Positions 8,127-15,476 of a stretch of 64,000 nt of DNA are shown in pieces. A program made the position numbers and the translations under genes. Source of the DNA: an uncultured Clostridia bacterium (GTDB lineage: Bacteria > Bacillota > Clostridia > TANB77 > CAG-508); NCBI GenBank assembly GCA_947627185.1, contig CANQVF010000005.1:1-64000 (forward strand), given 5' to 3'. Each line of letters begins with the position of its first letter. The stretch's first letter is position 1. A model generated the notes under the pieces. The model was not told the origin of the DNA and ran no database searches. It was given only the letters and a program-made list of their open reading frames with translations.

Positions 8127-8303
8127 ATTATAAATCATCTCTTATTTTTTATATATTATTTTATAATGTGACGCGTAAGCGACCAACCGAAGCAACGCGA
8201 AGGGCGAATGGAGCAATCTTCTTATGACTTTTTTTAAAAGAAGATTGCGACACCAAGTCACAATTAAAATAATATATAAAAAATAAGAGATTAAATTTAT
8301 AAT
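8127..8303. repeat. Palindromic intergenic repeat, copy 1
   Basis: A GC-richer core of 94 bp (8168-8261), bounded by GTGAC and GTCAC, contains a second inverted repeat (GCAATCTTCTT with AAGAAGATTGC). The core is flanked by long AT-rich arms that pair with each other (TCTCTTATTTTTTATATATT on the left, its complement on the right). The same core lies in inverted orientation at 38415-38509. There is no coding capacity, so it is MITE- or REP-like. It occupies most of the 337-bp gap between recO and hpf. Confidence 0.85.
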
Positions 8304-8384
8304 AAAACAATATAATAAAACAATTTGAAATTAAATTATAATTAAACATAATAAAATAATGATAGAATTAAAAAAATAATTTAC

Positions 8385-8413
8385 TTGCAAAAAATATTTT
8401 TTACTTATATAAT
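8385..8413 (+). promoter_or_regulatory. SigA-type promoter of hpf
   Basis: TTGCAA (8385-8390) and TATAAT (8408-8413) with a 17-bp spacer, 35 bp upstream of the hpf start codon. Confidence 0.7.
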
Positions 8414-8448
8414 GTTTTTACTAAACTAAAATAAAAGGAGTGATTATT

Positions 8449-8988
8449 ATGAATATTACTATTACAGGAAAAGAATTAAAAGCAACTGAAGCAATTAAAG
8501 ATTATGTAGAAAAGAAATTAACTAGAATAGAAAAATACTATGCAAATGAAAATATTGATGTAACAGTTACAATAAAAAAAGAAAATGCATCTTCTGAAAT
8601 TGCAGAAATGTATGTTTCAGTAAAAGGAATGTCTTATAAAGCTGTTACAGAAGATAAAGATTTGTATGCATCAATAGATAAAGATATAGATATTCTTGAG
8701 GGGCAAATTAGAAAAACAAAAGCTAGAAAAGAAAAAATGATTAAAGATTCTTCAATTAAACAAATGAACATAAGTGGATTAGAACCAGAAAAACAAATTG
8801 AAGATGAAGTTATTAAATTATTATCTTATGAAATTAAACCAATTTCAGTAGAAGATGCAAAATTAAAATTAAGTGAAAAGAAAGGAAATATTTTCTATAC
8901 TTTTGTAAATGTTGATACTGGAAAAGTAAATGTTCTTTTTAAACTAAAAGATAGCAATAATTTTGGATTAGTAGAACCAGAAGCTTAA
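8449..8988 (+). CDS. hpf: Ribosome hibernation promoting factor, long form
   Basis: 179 residues from ATG 8449, which has AAAGGAG 10 nt upstream (a GTG at 8440 lies inside that site). The N-terminal S30AE domain begins MNITITGKELKATEAIKDYVE. A linker follows, and the C-terminal dimerisation domain begins near residue 118 (EVIKLLSYEIKPISVEDA) and ends FGLVEPEA. Long HPF both occupies the decoding site and joins two 70S ribosomes into inactive 100S dimers during stationary phase. Monocistronic: its own promoter, and a terminator at 9014-9050. Confidence 0.95.
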   Translation: MNITITGKELKATEAIKDYVEKKLTRIEKYYANENIDVTVTIKKENASSEIAEMYVSVKGMSYKAVTEDKDLYASIDKDIDILEGQIRKTKARKEKMIKDSSIKQMNISGLEPEKQIEDEVIKLLSYEIKPISVEDAKLKLSEKKGNIFYTFVNVDTGKVNVLFKLKDSNNFGLVEPEA

Positions 8989-9013
8989 AATAAAAATGAT
9001 GCATATTTTTTAA

Positions 9014-9050
9014 AGAAAAACTCTAGCTTTTTAGGGTTTTTCTTTATTTT
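9014..9050 (+). terminator. Rho-independent terminator of hpf
   Basis: AGAAAAACTCTA pairs with TAGGGTTTTTCT (one G-T pair) across a 6-nt loop, followed by a T-rich tail. Confidence 0.85.
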
Positions 9051-9134
9051 AGTTTTTATTCATAAAAATAAAATAATTTCCAAAAATTACTTGTTTAAAA
9101 AAAAATAATTTACACATTATATATATTGAAAATA

Positions 9135-9203
9135 CATTAATTATTTAAAATATTTAAATTTGAATATACATTCGAATTTAATAAATATTATAAATATTTA
9201 ATG
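9135..9203. other. 69-bp imperfect palindrome upstream of ssp
   Basis: It starts CATTAA and ends TTAATG, centred on TTGAATATACATTCGAA. It is very AT-rich, lies 80-150 bp upstream of the spore protein gene and downstream of the hpf terminator. It could be a regulator site or a folded leader; no clear SigG promoter was picked out in it. Confidence 0.4.
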
Positions 9204-9217
9204 TTTTTTCTTAAGAA

Positions 9218-9262
9218 AATAGTGTGAAGCAATTTACTTAAAGTAAAGTAGGATACACTATT
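9218..9262 (+). promoter_or_regulatory. Hairpin in the ssp leader
   Basis: AATAGTGT (9218-9225) pairs with ACACTATT (9255-9262) around an inner TTTACTT-AAGTAAA stem. It ends 6 nt before the GGAGGT ribosome site of ssp. Probably a 5'-UTR structure for stability or timing. Confidence 0.45.
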
Positions 9263-9283
9263 AATTTCGGAGGTGAATTGAAA

Positions 9284-9484
9284 ATGGCAAGAAGTAATAA
9301 AACTGTAGTTCCAGAAGCTATGGATTCATTAGAAAAATTCAAATATGAAGTTGCTAGTGAAGTTGGTGTTAATTTAAAAAACGGTTACAATGGAAATATA
9401 TCAGCTAGAGACGCTGGTAGAGTTGGTGGTAACATGGTTAAAAAATTAATAGAACAAGCTGAAAACCAAATGACTAACAAATAA
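9284..9484 (+). CDS. ssp: Small acid-soluble spore protein, alpha/beta type
   Basis: 66 residues. The GPR-protease recognition segment KYEVASEVGV is at 20-29 and the DNA-binding C-terminal half has ISARDAGRVGGNMVKKLIEQAE, both diagnostic of alpha/beta-type SASPs. These coat and protect DNA in the spore core and are digested by GPR at germination. GGAGGT at 9269-9274 favours the ATG at 9284 over an upstream TTG at 9278. Expected to be SigG-dependent in the forespore. Followed by a strong terminator. Confidence 0.95.
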   Translation: MARSNKTVVPEAMDSLEKFKYEVASEVGVNLKNGYNGNISARDAGRVGGNMVKKLIEQAENQMTNK

Positions 9485-9496
9485 GTTAAATTAAAT

Positions 9497-9524
9497 AAAA
9501 AGGCGGGAGGTATCTCGCCTTTTT
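9497..9524 (+). terminator. Rho-independent terminator of ssp
   Basis: AAAAAGGCGGGA pairs with TCTCGCCTTTTT with a very short loop. Confidence 0.9.
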
Positions 9525-9589
9525 ACTTTACATATAATTAAAGTATAAAAAATGAAATCAAAATGAAATATTAAAAACAAAAAATAATA

Positions 9590-9617
9590 TTGTCAAAAAA
9601 ACTTTTAATGATATAAT
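9590..9617 (+). promoter_or_regulatory. SigA-type promoter of the Cof phosphatase gene
   Basis: TTGTCA (9590-9595) and TATAAT (9612-9617) with a 16-bp spacer, 33 bp before the start codon. Confidence 0.7.
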
Positions 9618-9650
9618 GAGGAGCAGAGTAAATATTATAAGGAGAAAAAA

Positions 9651-10526
9651 ATGTATAAATTAATGGCAATAGATTTAGATGGAACTTTACTTAATTCTTT
9701 TGGAGAAGTTTCAGAAAATACTAGAAAAGCATTAAAAGAGGCTAAAGAGCAAGGAACAGAAGTTGTTCTTTCATCTGGAAGACCAATAAGTTCTACTGAA
9801 AGTTTAGCTATTGAACTTGAAGTGGATAATTATTTAATTTCAGGTAATGGTGCAGCTGTTTTTGATATAAAAAATCAAGAAATTATATATGATAGATTTT
9901 TAACCAAAGAACAAGTTCTTAGTATAGCAAAGATATGTGAGGAAAATAGTTTCTTTTATAATGTATATACAGAAGATGAAGTAATAGCAAGCTCTTTAAA
10001 TTATAATATTTTATTTTATCATAAAGAAAACATTAAAAAAGTAGAAGAAAAAAGAACGCACATAAATATTGTTCAAAATATAGAAGAATATATAAAAGAA
10101 TCAGGAAAAGAAAAATTTTTAAAAATTACTGTATGCGATGAATCTAAATTTATTTTTAATAGTATTATGAAAAAATTAAAAGAAATAGAAGGAATAGATA
10201 TATTAGAAGTTGCATATATGTCTAGAAAGAAAATAAAAGATGGTACAGATGATGTAGATATTCAATATTATTATACAGAAATAACAAATCAAAATGTTAA
10301 TAAATGGACAGCAATAGAATTTCTTTTAGATAAGTTAAATATAAAAAAAGAAGAAGTAATTGCAATAGGAGATAATGTAAATGATCAAGAAATGATTGTT
10401 GAAGCAGGACTTGGTGTAGTTATGGGAAATAGTAATCCTAAAATGAAGGAAATTGCAGATGTTGTGGTTGCTGATAATAATTCTGAGGGAGTATTAGAAG
10501 CAATAAAAAAATATGTATTAAAATAA
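9651..10526 (+). CDS. Cof-type HAD-IIB sugar-phosphatase-like hydrolase
   Basis: 291 residues. HAD motif I is DLDGT, with nucleophile Asp8 and acid Asp10. Motif II is SSGRP (41-45), a Lys lies at 218, and motif IV is GDNVNDQEM with Asp241 and Asp245. The cap between about 85 and 205 is of the IIB (Cof) type. Such enzymes dephosphorylate small phosphorylated metabolites such as sugar phosphates or FMN; the substrate cannot be read from sequence. AAGGAGA precedes the ATG. A separate transcription unit between ssp and the pilus cluster. Confidence 0.9.
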   Translation: MYKLMAIDLDGTLLNSFGEVSENTRKALKEAKEQGTEVVLSSGRPISSTESLAIELEVDNYLISGNGAAVFDIKNQEIIYDRFLTKEQVLSIAKICEENSFFYNVYTEDEVIASSLNYNILFYHKENIKKVEEKRTHINIVQNIEEYIKESGKEKFLKITVCDESKFIFNSIMKKLKEIEGIDILEVAYMSRKKIKDGTDDVDIQYYYTEITNQNVNKWTAIEFLLDKLNIKKEEVIAIGDNVNDQEMIVEAGLGVVMGNSNPKMKEIADVVVADNNSEGVLEAIKKYVLK

Positions 10527-10581
10527 TTGTAACAATAAAGTTACAAAAAAAATAAGTTTTTATTACAACCAAGCTTATTTA

Positions 10582-10610
10582 TTGATTTTGTAAATCGATT
10601 ATTGTAGAAT
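10582..10610 (+). promoter_or_regulatory. SigA-type promoter of the Tad-like cluster
   Basis: TTGATT (10582-10587) and TAGAAT (10605-10610) with a 17-bp spacer. It lies 77 bp before the first gene, after a hairpin-like AATAAG/CTTATT pair at about 10549-10579. Confidence 0.5.
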
Positions 10611-10686
10611 AAAATAAATGGTATGAGAAAAAAGTCTCAAAAAATAGAATAAAATAATTTCATGTAAATAAAGGGAGGAACTTGAA

Positions 10687-11652
10687 ATGGCAATTAATCC
10701 AATGCAAAGAAAGGCTAGAAATTCATTTTTAATAGGATTTTTGGTAGCACTAGTAATAATGGCAGTAGTAGTATTTATACTTATATATCAAATAAAAAGT
10801 GCAAAAGAGGCTGTACAAAAGCTAGAAGAATTACAAAAAAATGTTTTAGTAGCAACAGAAGATTTAAAATCAGGACAAGAAGTTACATTTGATGATTTTA
10901 CTTCTACTAGAATACAAACAACAGTTGATGCAAGTAGAATTATAGATTCTGATGTTTTTGAATGGACAAATGCAGATGGAACTGTGGCAACTAAAATAGA
11001 TAAAGATGGAAATGAAATAAAGAAAAAAATGATTATGAAAATAGCAGTACCTGCTGGAACAATAGTAACTAGAGATATGTTAGTTGAACAAGAAAATCAA
11101 ACAACAGATACAACAAGAGTGCAGGAATATAATATGATTGTGTTACCATCTCAATTAGTAAATGGAGATTACATAGATATAAGATTATCTTTACCAAATG
11201 GTCAAGATTATGTTGTTTTATCAAAGAAATTAGTTCTAGGAACAAACGAAACATCAATATGGCTTCAATTAAATGAAGAAGAAATTTTAACATTAAGTAA
11301 TGCAATAGTAGAAGCTTATACAATAGTAGGTTCTAAACTTTATGCAATTCAATATGTTGAACCAGGATTACAAGCAGAAATCATACCAACATATACTGTT
11401 AGTGGAGAAGTTTTAGCTTTAATTAATTCAGATCCAAACATAAAAGAAGAAGCTAGAAATAATCTATGGTCACGTTATGTTGCTGAAAATAGAACAAATT
11501 ATTTTGAAAGTGCACTTGCAGAAAATAAAGAAAATCAAGGTTCTTTAGTTAGTGCAGGTAACTCATCAGAAGTTGAAATAATAAAATCAGCAAGACAAGA
11601 ATTTGTTGAATCTCTTGAAGGACAAGAAGATAAAGTAGGATACTCAAGATAA
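10687..11652 (+). CDS. CpaB/RcpC-like SAF-domain pilus assembly protein
   Basis: 321 residues. One membrane helix spans about 13-34 and a short coiled segment follows. The SAF-type domain then starts at VLVATEDLKSGQEVTFDDF and runs through IAVPAGTIVTRDML, the pattern of CpaB/FlgA-like proteins. A beta-rich part follows (YIDIRLSLPNGQDYVVLSKK) and the tail is Gln/Glu-rich. In Tad systems CpaB is an envelope assembly factor; here, in a single-membrane cell, it would sit on the outside face. GGGAGG precedes the ATG. First gene of a co-directional run ending near 24.2 kb. Confidence 0.75.
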   Translation: MAINPMQRKARNSFLIGFLVALVIMAVVVFILIYQIKSAKEAVQKLEELQKNVLVATEDLKSGQEVTFDDFTSTRIQTTVDASRIIDSDVFEWTNADGTVATKIDKDGNEIKKKMIMKIAVPAGTIVTRDMLVEQENQTTDTTRVQEYNMIVLPSQLVNGDYIDIRLSLPNGQDYVVLSKKLVLGTNETSIWLQLNEEEILTLSNAIVEAYTIVGSKLYAIQYVEPGLQAEIIPTYTVSGEVLALINSDPNIKEEARNNLWSRYVAENRTNYFESALAENKENQGSLVSAGNSSEVEIIKSARQEFVESLEGQEDKVGYSR

Positions 11653-11673
11653 AAATGGAAGGATTGAATACTA

Positions 11674-12366
11674 ATGGAAAAAATTGCTTTTATAGGTAGT
11701 TATGATAAAGCAGATTTAATAATTTATGTTGCTAAAACATTAGATTTTTTAGGAAAAAAAGTTTTAGTAATTGATAGTACATCATTACAAAAAACTAGAT
11801 ATATAGTTCCTAAAATGAAACCAGCAAAATGTTATATAACTTCTTTTGAAAATATCGATATAGCAATTGGATTTGAAAGCTTAGATCAAGTTAGACAATA
11901 TGCCGAAATGAAACCAGGTGCTGAGTTTGATTATGATTATGCTTTAATAAATATAGATTCATACAAAGGATATTGTAATTTTAAATTAAAAACGGAAGAT
12001 AAAAACTTCTTCGTTACTTCTTTTGATTTATATTGCTTGAGAAGAGGTTTACAAGTATTTAAAAAAATGCCAAACAGAATAAAGGTGCAAAAAGTACTTT
12101 TTTCAAAGGATATGTTTCAAGAAGAAGATCAATATTTAAATTATATTTCAAAAGACTTAAATATCGAATGGTCTGAAGAGATAATTTTCTTTCCGTTTGA
12201 ACAAGGAGATCAAACAGCTTTGTTTATAAATCAAAGATCTGAAAGAATTCAAGTAAGAGGTCTAAGTAAACAATATATAGAAGGAATACAGTATATTGTT
12301 GAAGAAATAAGCGATGCTAAACAAGGCGATATAAAAAAAGCAATAAAAGAGTTAGAAAGAAATTAG
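11674..12366 (+). CDS. Degenerate ParA/CpaE-like protein
   Basis: 230 residues. It begins MEKIAFIGSYDKADLIIYVA, followed by a hydrophobic strand (KKVLVIDST), the layout of a MinD/ParA fold. The loop that should be a Walker A (KGGxGKT) reads GSYDKAD and lacks the phosphate-binding Gly-Lys-Thr. The second half has YDYALINIDSYKGY where Walker B is expected. It is therefore probably a non-hydrolysing CpaE/TadZ-type partner, as some Tad localisation proteins are. It lies 17 bp from the next, better preserved relative. Assignment rests on fold-like pattern and context. Confidence 0.5.
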   Translation: MEKIAFIGSYDKADLIIYVAKTLDFLGKKVLVIDSTSLQKTRYIVPKMKPAKCYITSFENIDIAIGFESLDQVRQYAEMKPGAEFDYDYALINIDSYKGYCNFKLKTEDKNFFVTSFDLYCLRRGLQVFKKMPNRIKVQKVLFSKDMFQEEDQYLNYISKDLNIEWSEEIIFFPFEQGDQTALFINQRSERIQVRGLSKQYIEGIQYIVEEISDAKQGDIKKAIKELERN

Positions 12367-12382
12367 TCTGGAGGAATTATTA

Positions 12383-13228
12383 ATGGCGATAATTGGTTTT
12401 TGGAGTGGTAGTAAAAAAGAAACTGGTCAAACGTTGTCAATATCTGCTATTGCAACACATATGGCAGTTGAACATAATTATAAAATTTTATTAATAGATG
12501 CTACATTTGATGATGACACAATGGAAAGATGTTTTTGGATTGTAAACAACAAAAATGATATAGTAAAAAAATTAAATAAAGGTAAATTAGATATATCTTC
12601 TGGAGCTGAAGGATTACTTAGTGCAGTTGCAAGTAATAAAACTACACCAGAGATTGTTCAAAACTATACAAGAGTCGTTTTTAATGGAAGATTGGATGTT
12701 TTAACAGGTTTACAAACACATTCTCCAGAAGAATTTACTAAAGCATTAATTCATTATAATGATTTAGTAAAAACAGCAGATAAATTTTACGATATGGTTT
12801 TTGTTGATATGGAAAAAACATTAAAATATGAAACAACTAAACTATTACTAGAAGAATCAAATGTTATTGTTTATAATTTTACTAAAAATCGTAAGCAGGC
12901 AGATGAATATTTAAAAATATTAGATGAAAATAAAGATGTTTTAGATAGAAGTAAAATAATACCTTTACTTTCAAATGCAGATAATGATGTTGTATATAAT
13001 GCAAGAAATATTACTAAATATATTGGTGAAAAAAGAGAAATACCTTCTATCCCATATAATACAACTTATGTAAGAGTTGCATCAGAAGCTGGAGTAGCAA
13101 ATTATTTCTTAAAAAGTAAAATTTCAGGAAATTCAGCTAAAGATAAAGATGCATTATTTAAAAATTCTGTTGAACATGCATGTCAAGCAATAATCAAAAG
13201 ATTAGAAGAATTAAAATACAAAGTATAA
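12383..13228 (+). CDS. ParA/MinD-like ATPase with altered P-loop (CpaE/TadZ-like)
   Basis: 281 residues. The N-terminus is MAIIGFWSGSKKETGQTLS, in the place of the deviant Walker A. A signature Lys precedes the loop, but the usual GKT/GKS is GQT, so the second lysine is missing. Strand 2 is ILLIDATFDDD and the Walker B-like strand is MVFVDMEK. A later LSNADNDVVYNARNI loop and IPSIPYNTTYVRVASEAG resemble the C-terminal half of MinD/ParA proteins. A likely role is positioning the secretion machine. TGGAGG ribosome site. The altered P-loop should lower or abolish ATP hydrolysis. Confidence 0.65.
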   Translation: MAIIGFWSGSKKETGQTLSISAIATHMAVEHNYKILLIDATFDDDTMERCFWIVNNKNDIVKKLNKGKLDISSGAEGLLSAVASNKTTPEIVQNYTRVVFNGRLDVLTGLQTHSPEEFTKALIHYNDLVKTADKFYDMVFVDMEKTLKYETTKLLLEESNVIVYNFTKNRKQADEYLKILDENKDVLDRSKIIPLLSNADNDVVYNARNITKYIGEKREIPSIPYNTTYVRVASEAGVANYFLKSKISGNSAKDKDALFKNSVEHACQAIIKRLEELKYKV

Positions 13229-13270
13229 ATTAAAGTTTAAATACTAAATGTTTAAAGGGAGGAGCCTTTA

Positions 13271-15446
13271 ATGAATATAGCAAATATCGCTTTAATATTC
13301 GTTGTATTAGTAGCTGCAGTAGCTGCCATAGTACACATGATTAAAAAAAATAAAAATGAATTAGTTGAAGGATTACAAGTTGATGATAAAACTTATACAT
13401 TAGATATAATGATTAAGTTTGTTAAACAAAGACTTGATGAAATCACTAAGATAAACCTTTATGATATTGGTTTATCAGAAGAAGAATTAAAAAGAAGAAG
13501 AGCCAAAAAATATGAATTAAAAAAGGCTTTAAAAGGTTGTACATATGGTGATGTTAACGATAAAAAGTATGTAAAAGAATTGATATTTGATTTGTTATCA
13601 AAAGAATATGGAGTTGATGAAACAAACATATCAAAAGCAATTTCTTTTGATACACCATCACTTCTTACAGCTCAAGATAAATTTGATATTTTAATACACG
13701 AATATAAAAAGACATTCGGTTATGAAGCTTTAACAGAACTTATAAAAAAATATGACTTAGCTAGATTAAAATTCGTAGAAGGTGAATCAAAACCATGTTA
13801 TGTTATAACAGATGAAGAAATAGATGAAATTTATGAAAAAGAACAATTTGAATTAGATTTTAATGATAAATTAGAGGTAGTAGTTCAAAGAATTTATCAA
13901 AAATATAAAGGTTTCAGTAGTATAGATGAAATTAGAGATATGAACATAGATGGTGTTTCTGGTGGTACATCTGGTCTACCTGAATCATTCTTAAGCCAAG
14001 TTGCTCAAACAGATAGTGATTATTTAAAACAAGCTATGGAATCAAAAATACCAAGAGCCTGCGATGCAATTTGGATATTCTTCCAAGGTAAATCTATACG
14101 TTTAGCTTTCCTTTCATTTGGAACAGAAGCAGAACTTAAAAGAGTTTGTCAAAACATTTATAAATATAATAACCCTGGTCAGTTATCTGATACAAATGGT
14201 TATAAAATCAATGAAATGAAAGATGGTTCCCGTGTCGTTGTTGTTAGACCAAGCATGTGCGAAACATGGGCATTCTTCGTAAGAAAGTTCGATGTTAAAA
14301 GAGCTACACTTGAACAAATAGTTAAATTTGATGGAAAAGAAGAAACAATTGAATTATTAAAATTCTTAGTAAAAGGAGCAAGAATTATTGCACTAACTGG
14401 TGAGCAAGGTTGCCGGAAAAACAACAATGCTTATGGCAATGATAGAAAACATATACGAAACAATGAACCTTCGTATCACAGAAACTGCATTCGAGCTTCA
14501 CTTAAGAAAAATATATCCAACAAGAAATATCGTATCAATGCGTGAGACTGAAACAATTTCTGGTCAGGACTGTTTGGACGTTCAGAAAAAGACTGATGGT
14601 TCTGTTAATATCATCGGTGAGGTTGCAACAGACCCCGTAGCATCTTGGATGATTCAATCAGCTCAGGTTGCTTCTAAATTTACATTGTTTACTCACCACG
14701 CTAAAACTTTTCCAAACTTAGTTACAGCACTTCGTAACTCAATGTTAAGAACTGGTGTATTCAAAGATGAACAAACAGCTGCAGAACAAGTTGTTCAAGT
14801 TTTAAATTTTGATATTCACTTAGTAAAAGACTTTAGAGGTAGACGTTACATAGAAAGAATTACAGAATGTATACCAGTAGAAGAGAAAAATGAGTATACA
14901 TTTGATCATAGAAAAGAAAAAACATTAGAAGGAAAATTTGATAAATTTTTTGATAATGCAACAGTATTCTTTACAAAACAAACAAACAGAGAATTATATA
15001 AATATCGTAATGTATTAGAATTTGTTGATGACTCATATGTTTTAACAAATCCTATTTCAGATGAAAACATTAGAGGTATGAGAGAAAACATGAATGATAT
15101 GGATGTGGATGCTTTTGATGCTTTCTTAGAGAGAAATTGGGGAATTAAACCACCAAAATTAGTTGCTTATGATGAAGATGGAAAAGAAATAAAATCAGAA
15201 GATGCAGTAGCAGCAGAAGAAATGACAAGAAAAGCAGCTCTTAAAGCTAATGAAAATGTTGTTAAACCACAAACACAAAGACCAAGTGTTCAAAAAACTA
15301 CAGCTAATGCAGTTCATAATTCTAGACCAATACTTAAGAAAAGACCAATAAATAAAGAAGGAATGAAAAGACCAACAACTACATCTACAAACATTCAAAG
15401 AAAACCAACAGAACTTAAAAACTTTGATTTAGATGGTGAAGAATAA
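13271..15446 (+). pseudogene. tadA: TadA/CpaF secretion ATPase, frameshifted at Walker A
   Basis: The two frames 13271-14545 and 14400-15446 together make one protein of about 724 residues. Removing one T at 14410-14411 restores TGEQGAGKTTM, a perfect Walker A near residue 380. The N-terminus (residues 4-23) is a membrane helix, unusual for TadA. The N-domain of about 350 residues contains ARLKFVEGESKPCYVITDEE. After Walker A come an acidic Asp-box-like region (SMRETETISGQD), NIIGEVATDPVASW (Walker B-like) and FTLFTHHAKTFPNLV (His-box). The tail is Lys/Pro/Thr-rich. This is the motor of Tad/type II-type pili. As it stands the gene is broken exactly in the ATP site; an assembly or sequencing insertion is as likely as true decay. 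Confidence 0.8.
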
Positions 15447-15476
15447 CTCTTAAAAGAAAAGAGGTGTAATATTTAA

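Noticed and set aside
8161..8349. 62-residue minus-strand frame across repeat copy 1
   Set aside because: It is formed by the palindromic repeat and flanks, and copy 2 does not keep an equivalent frame.
14400..14420. Programmed +1 frameshift in tadA
   Set aside because: The GGT-TGC context offers no good re-pairing or stop-codon pause, unlike the prfB-type site; an indel is simpler.
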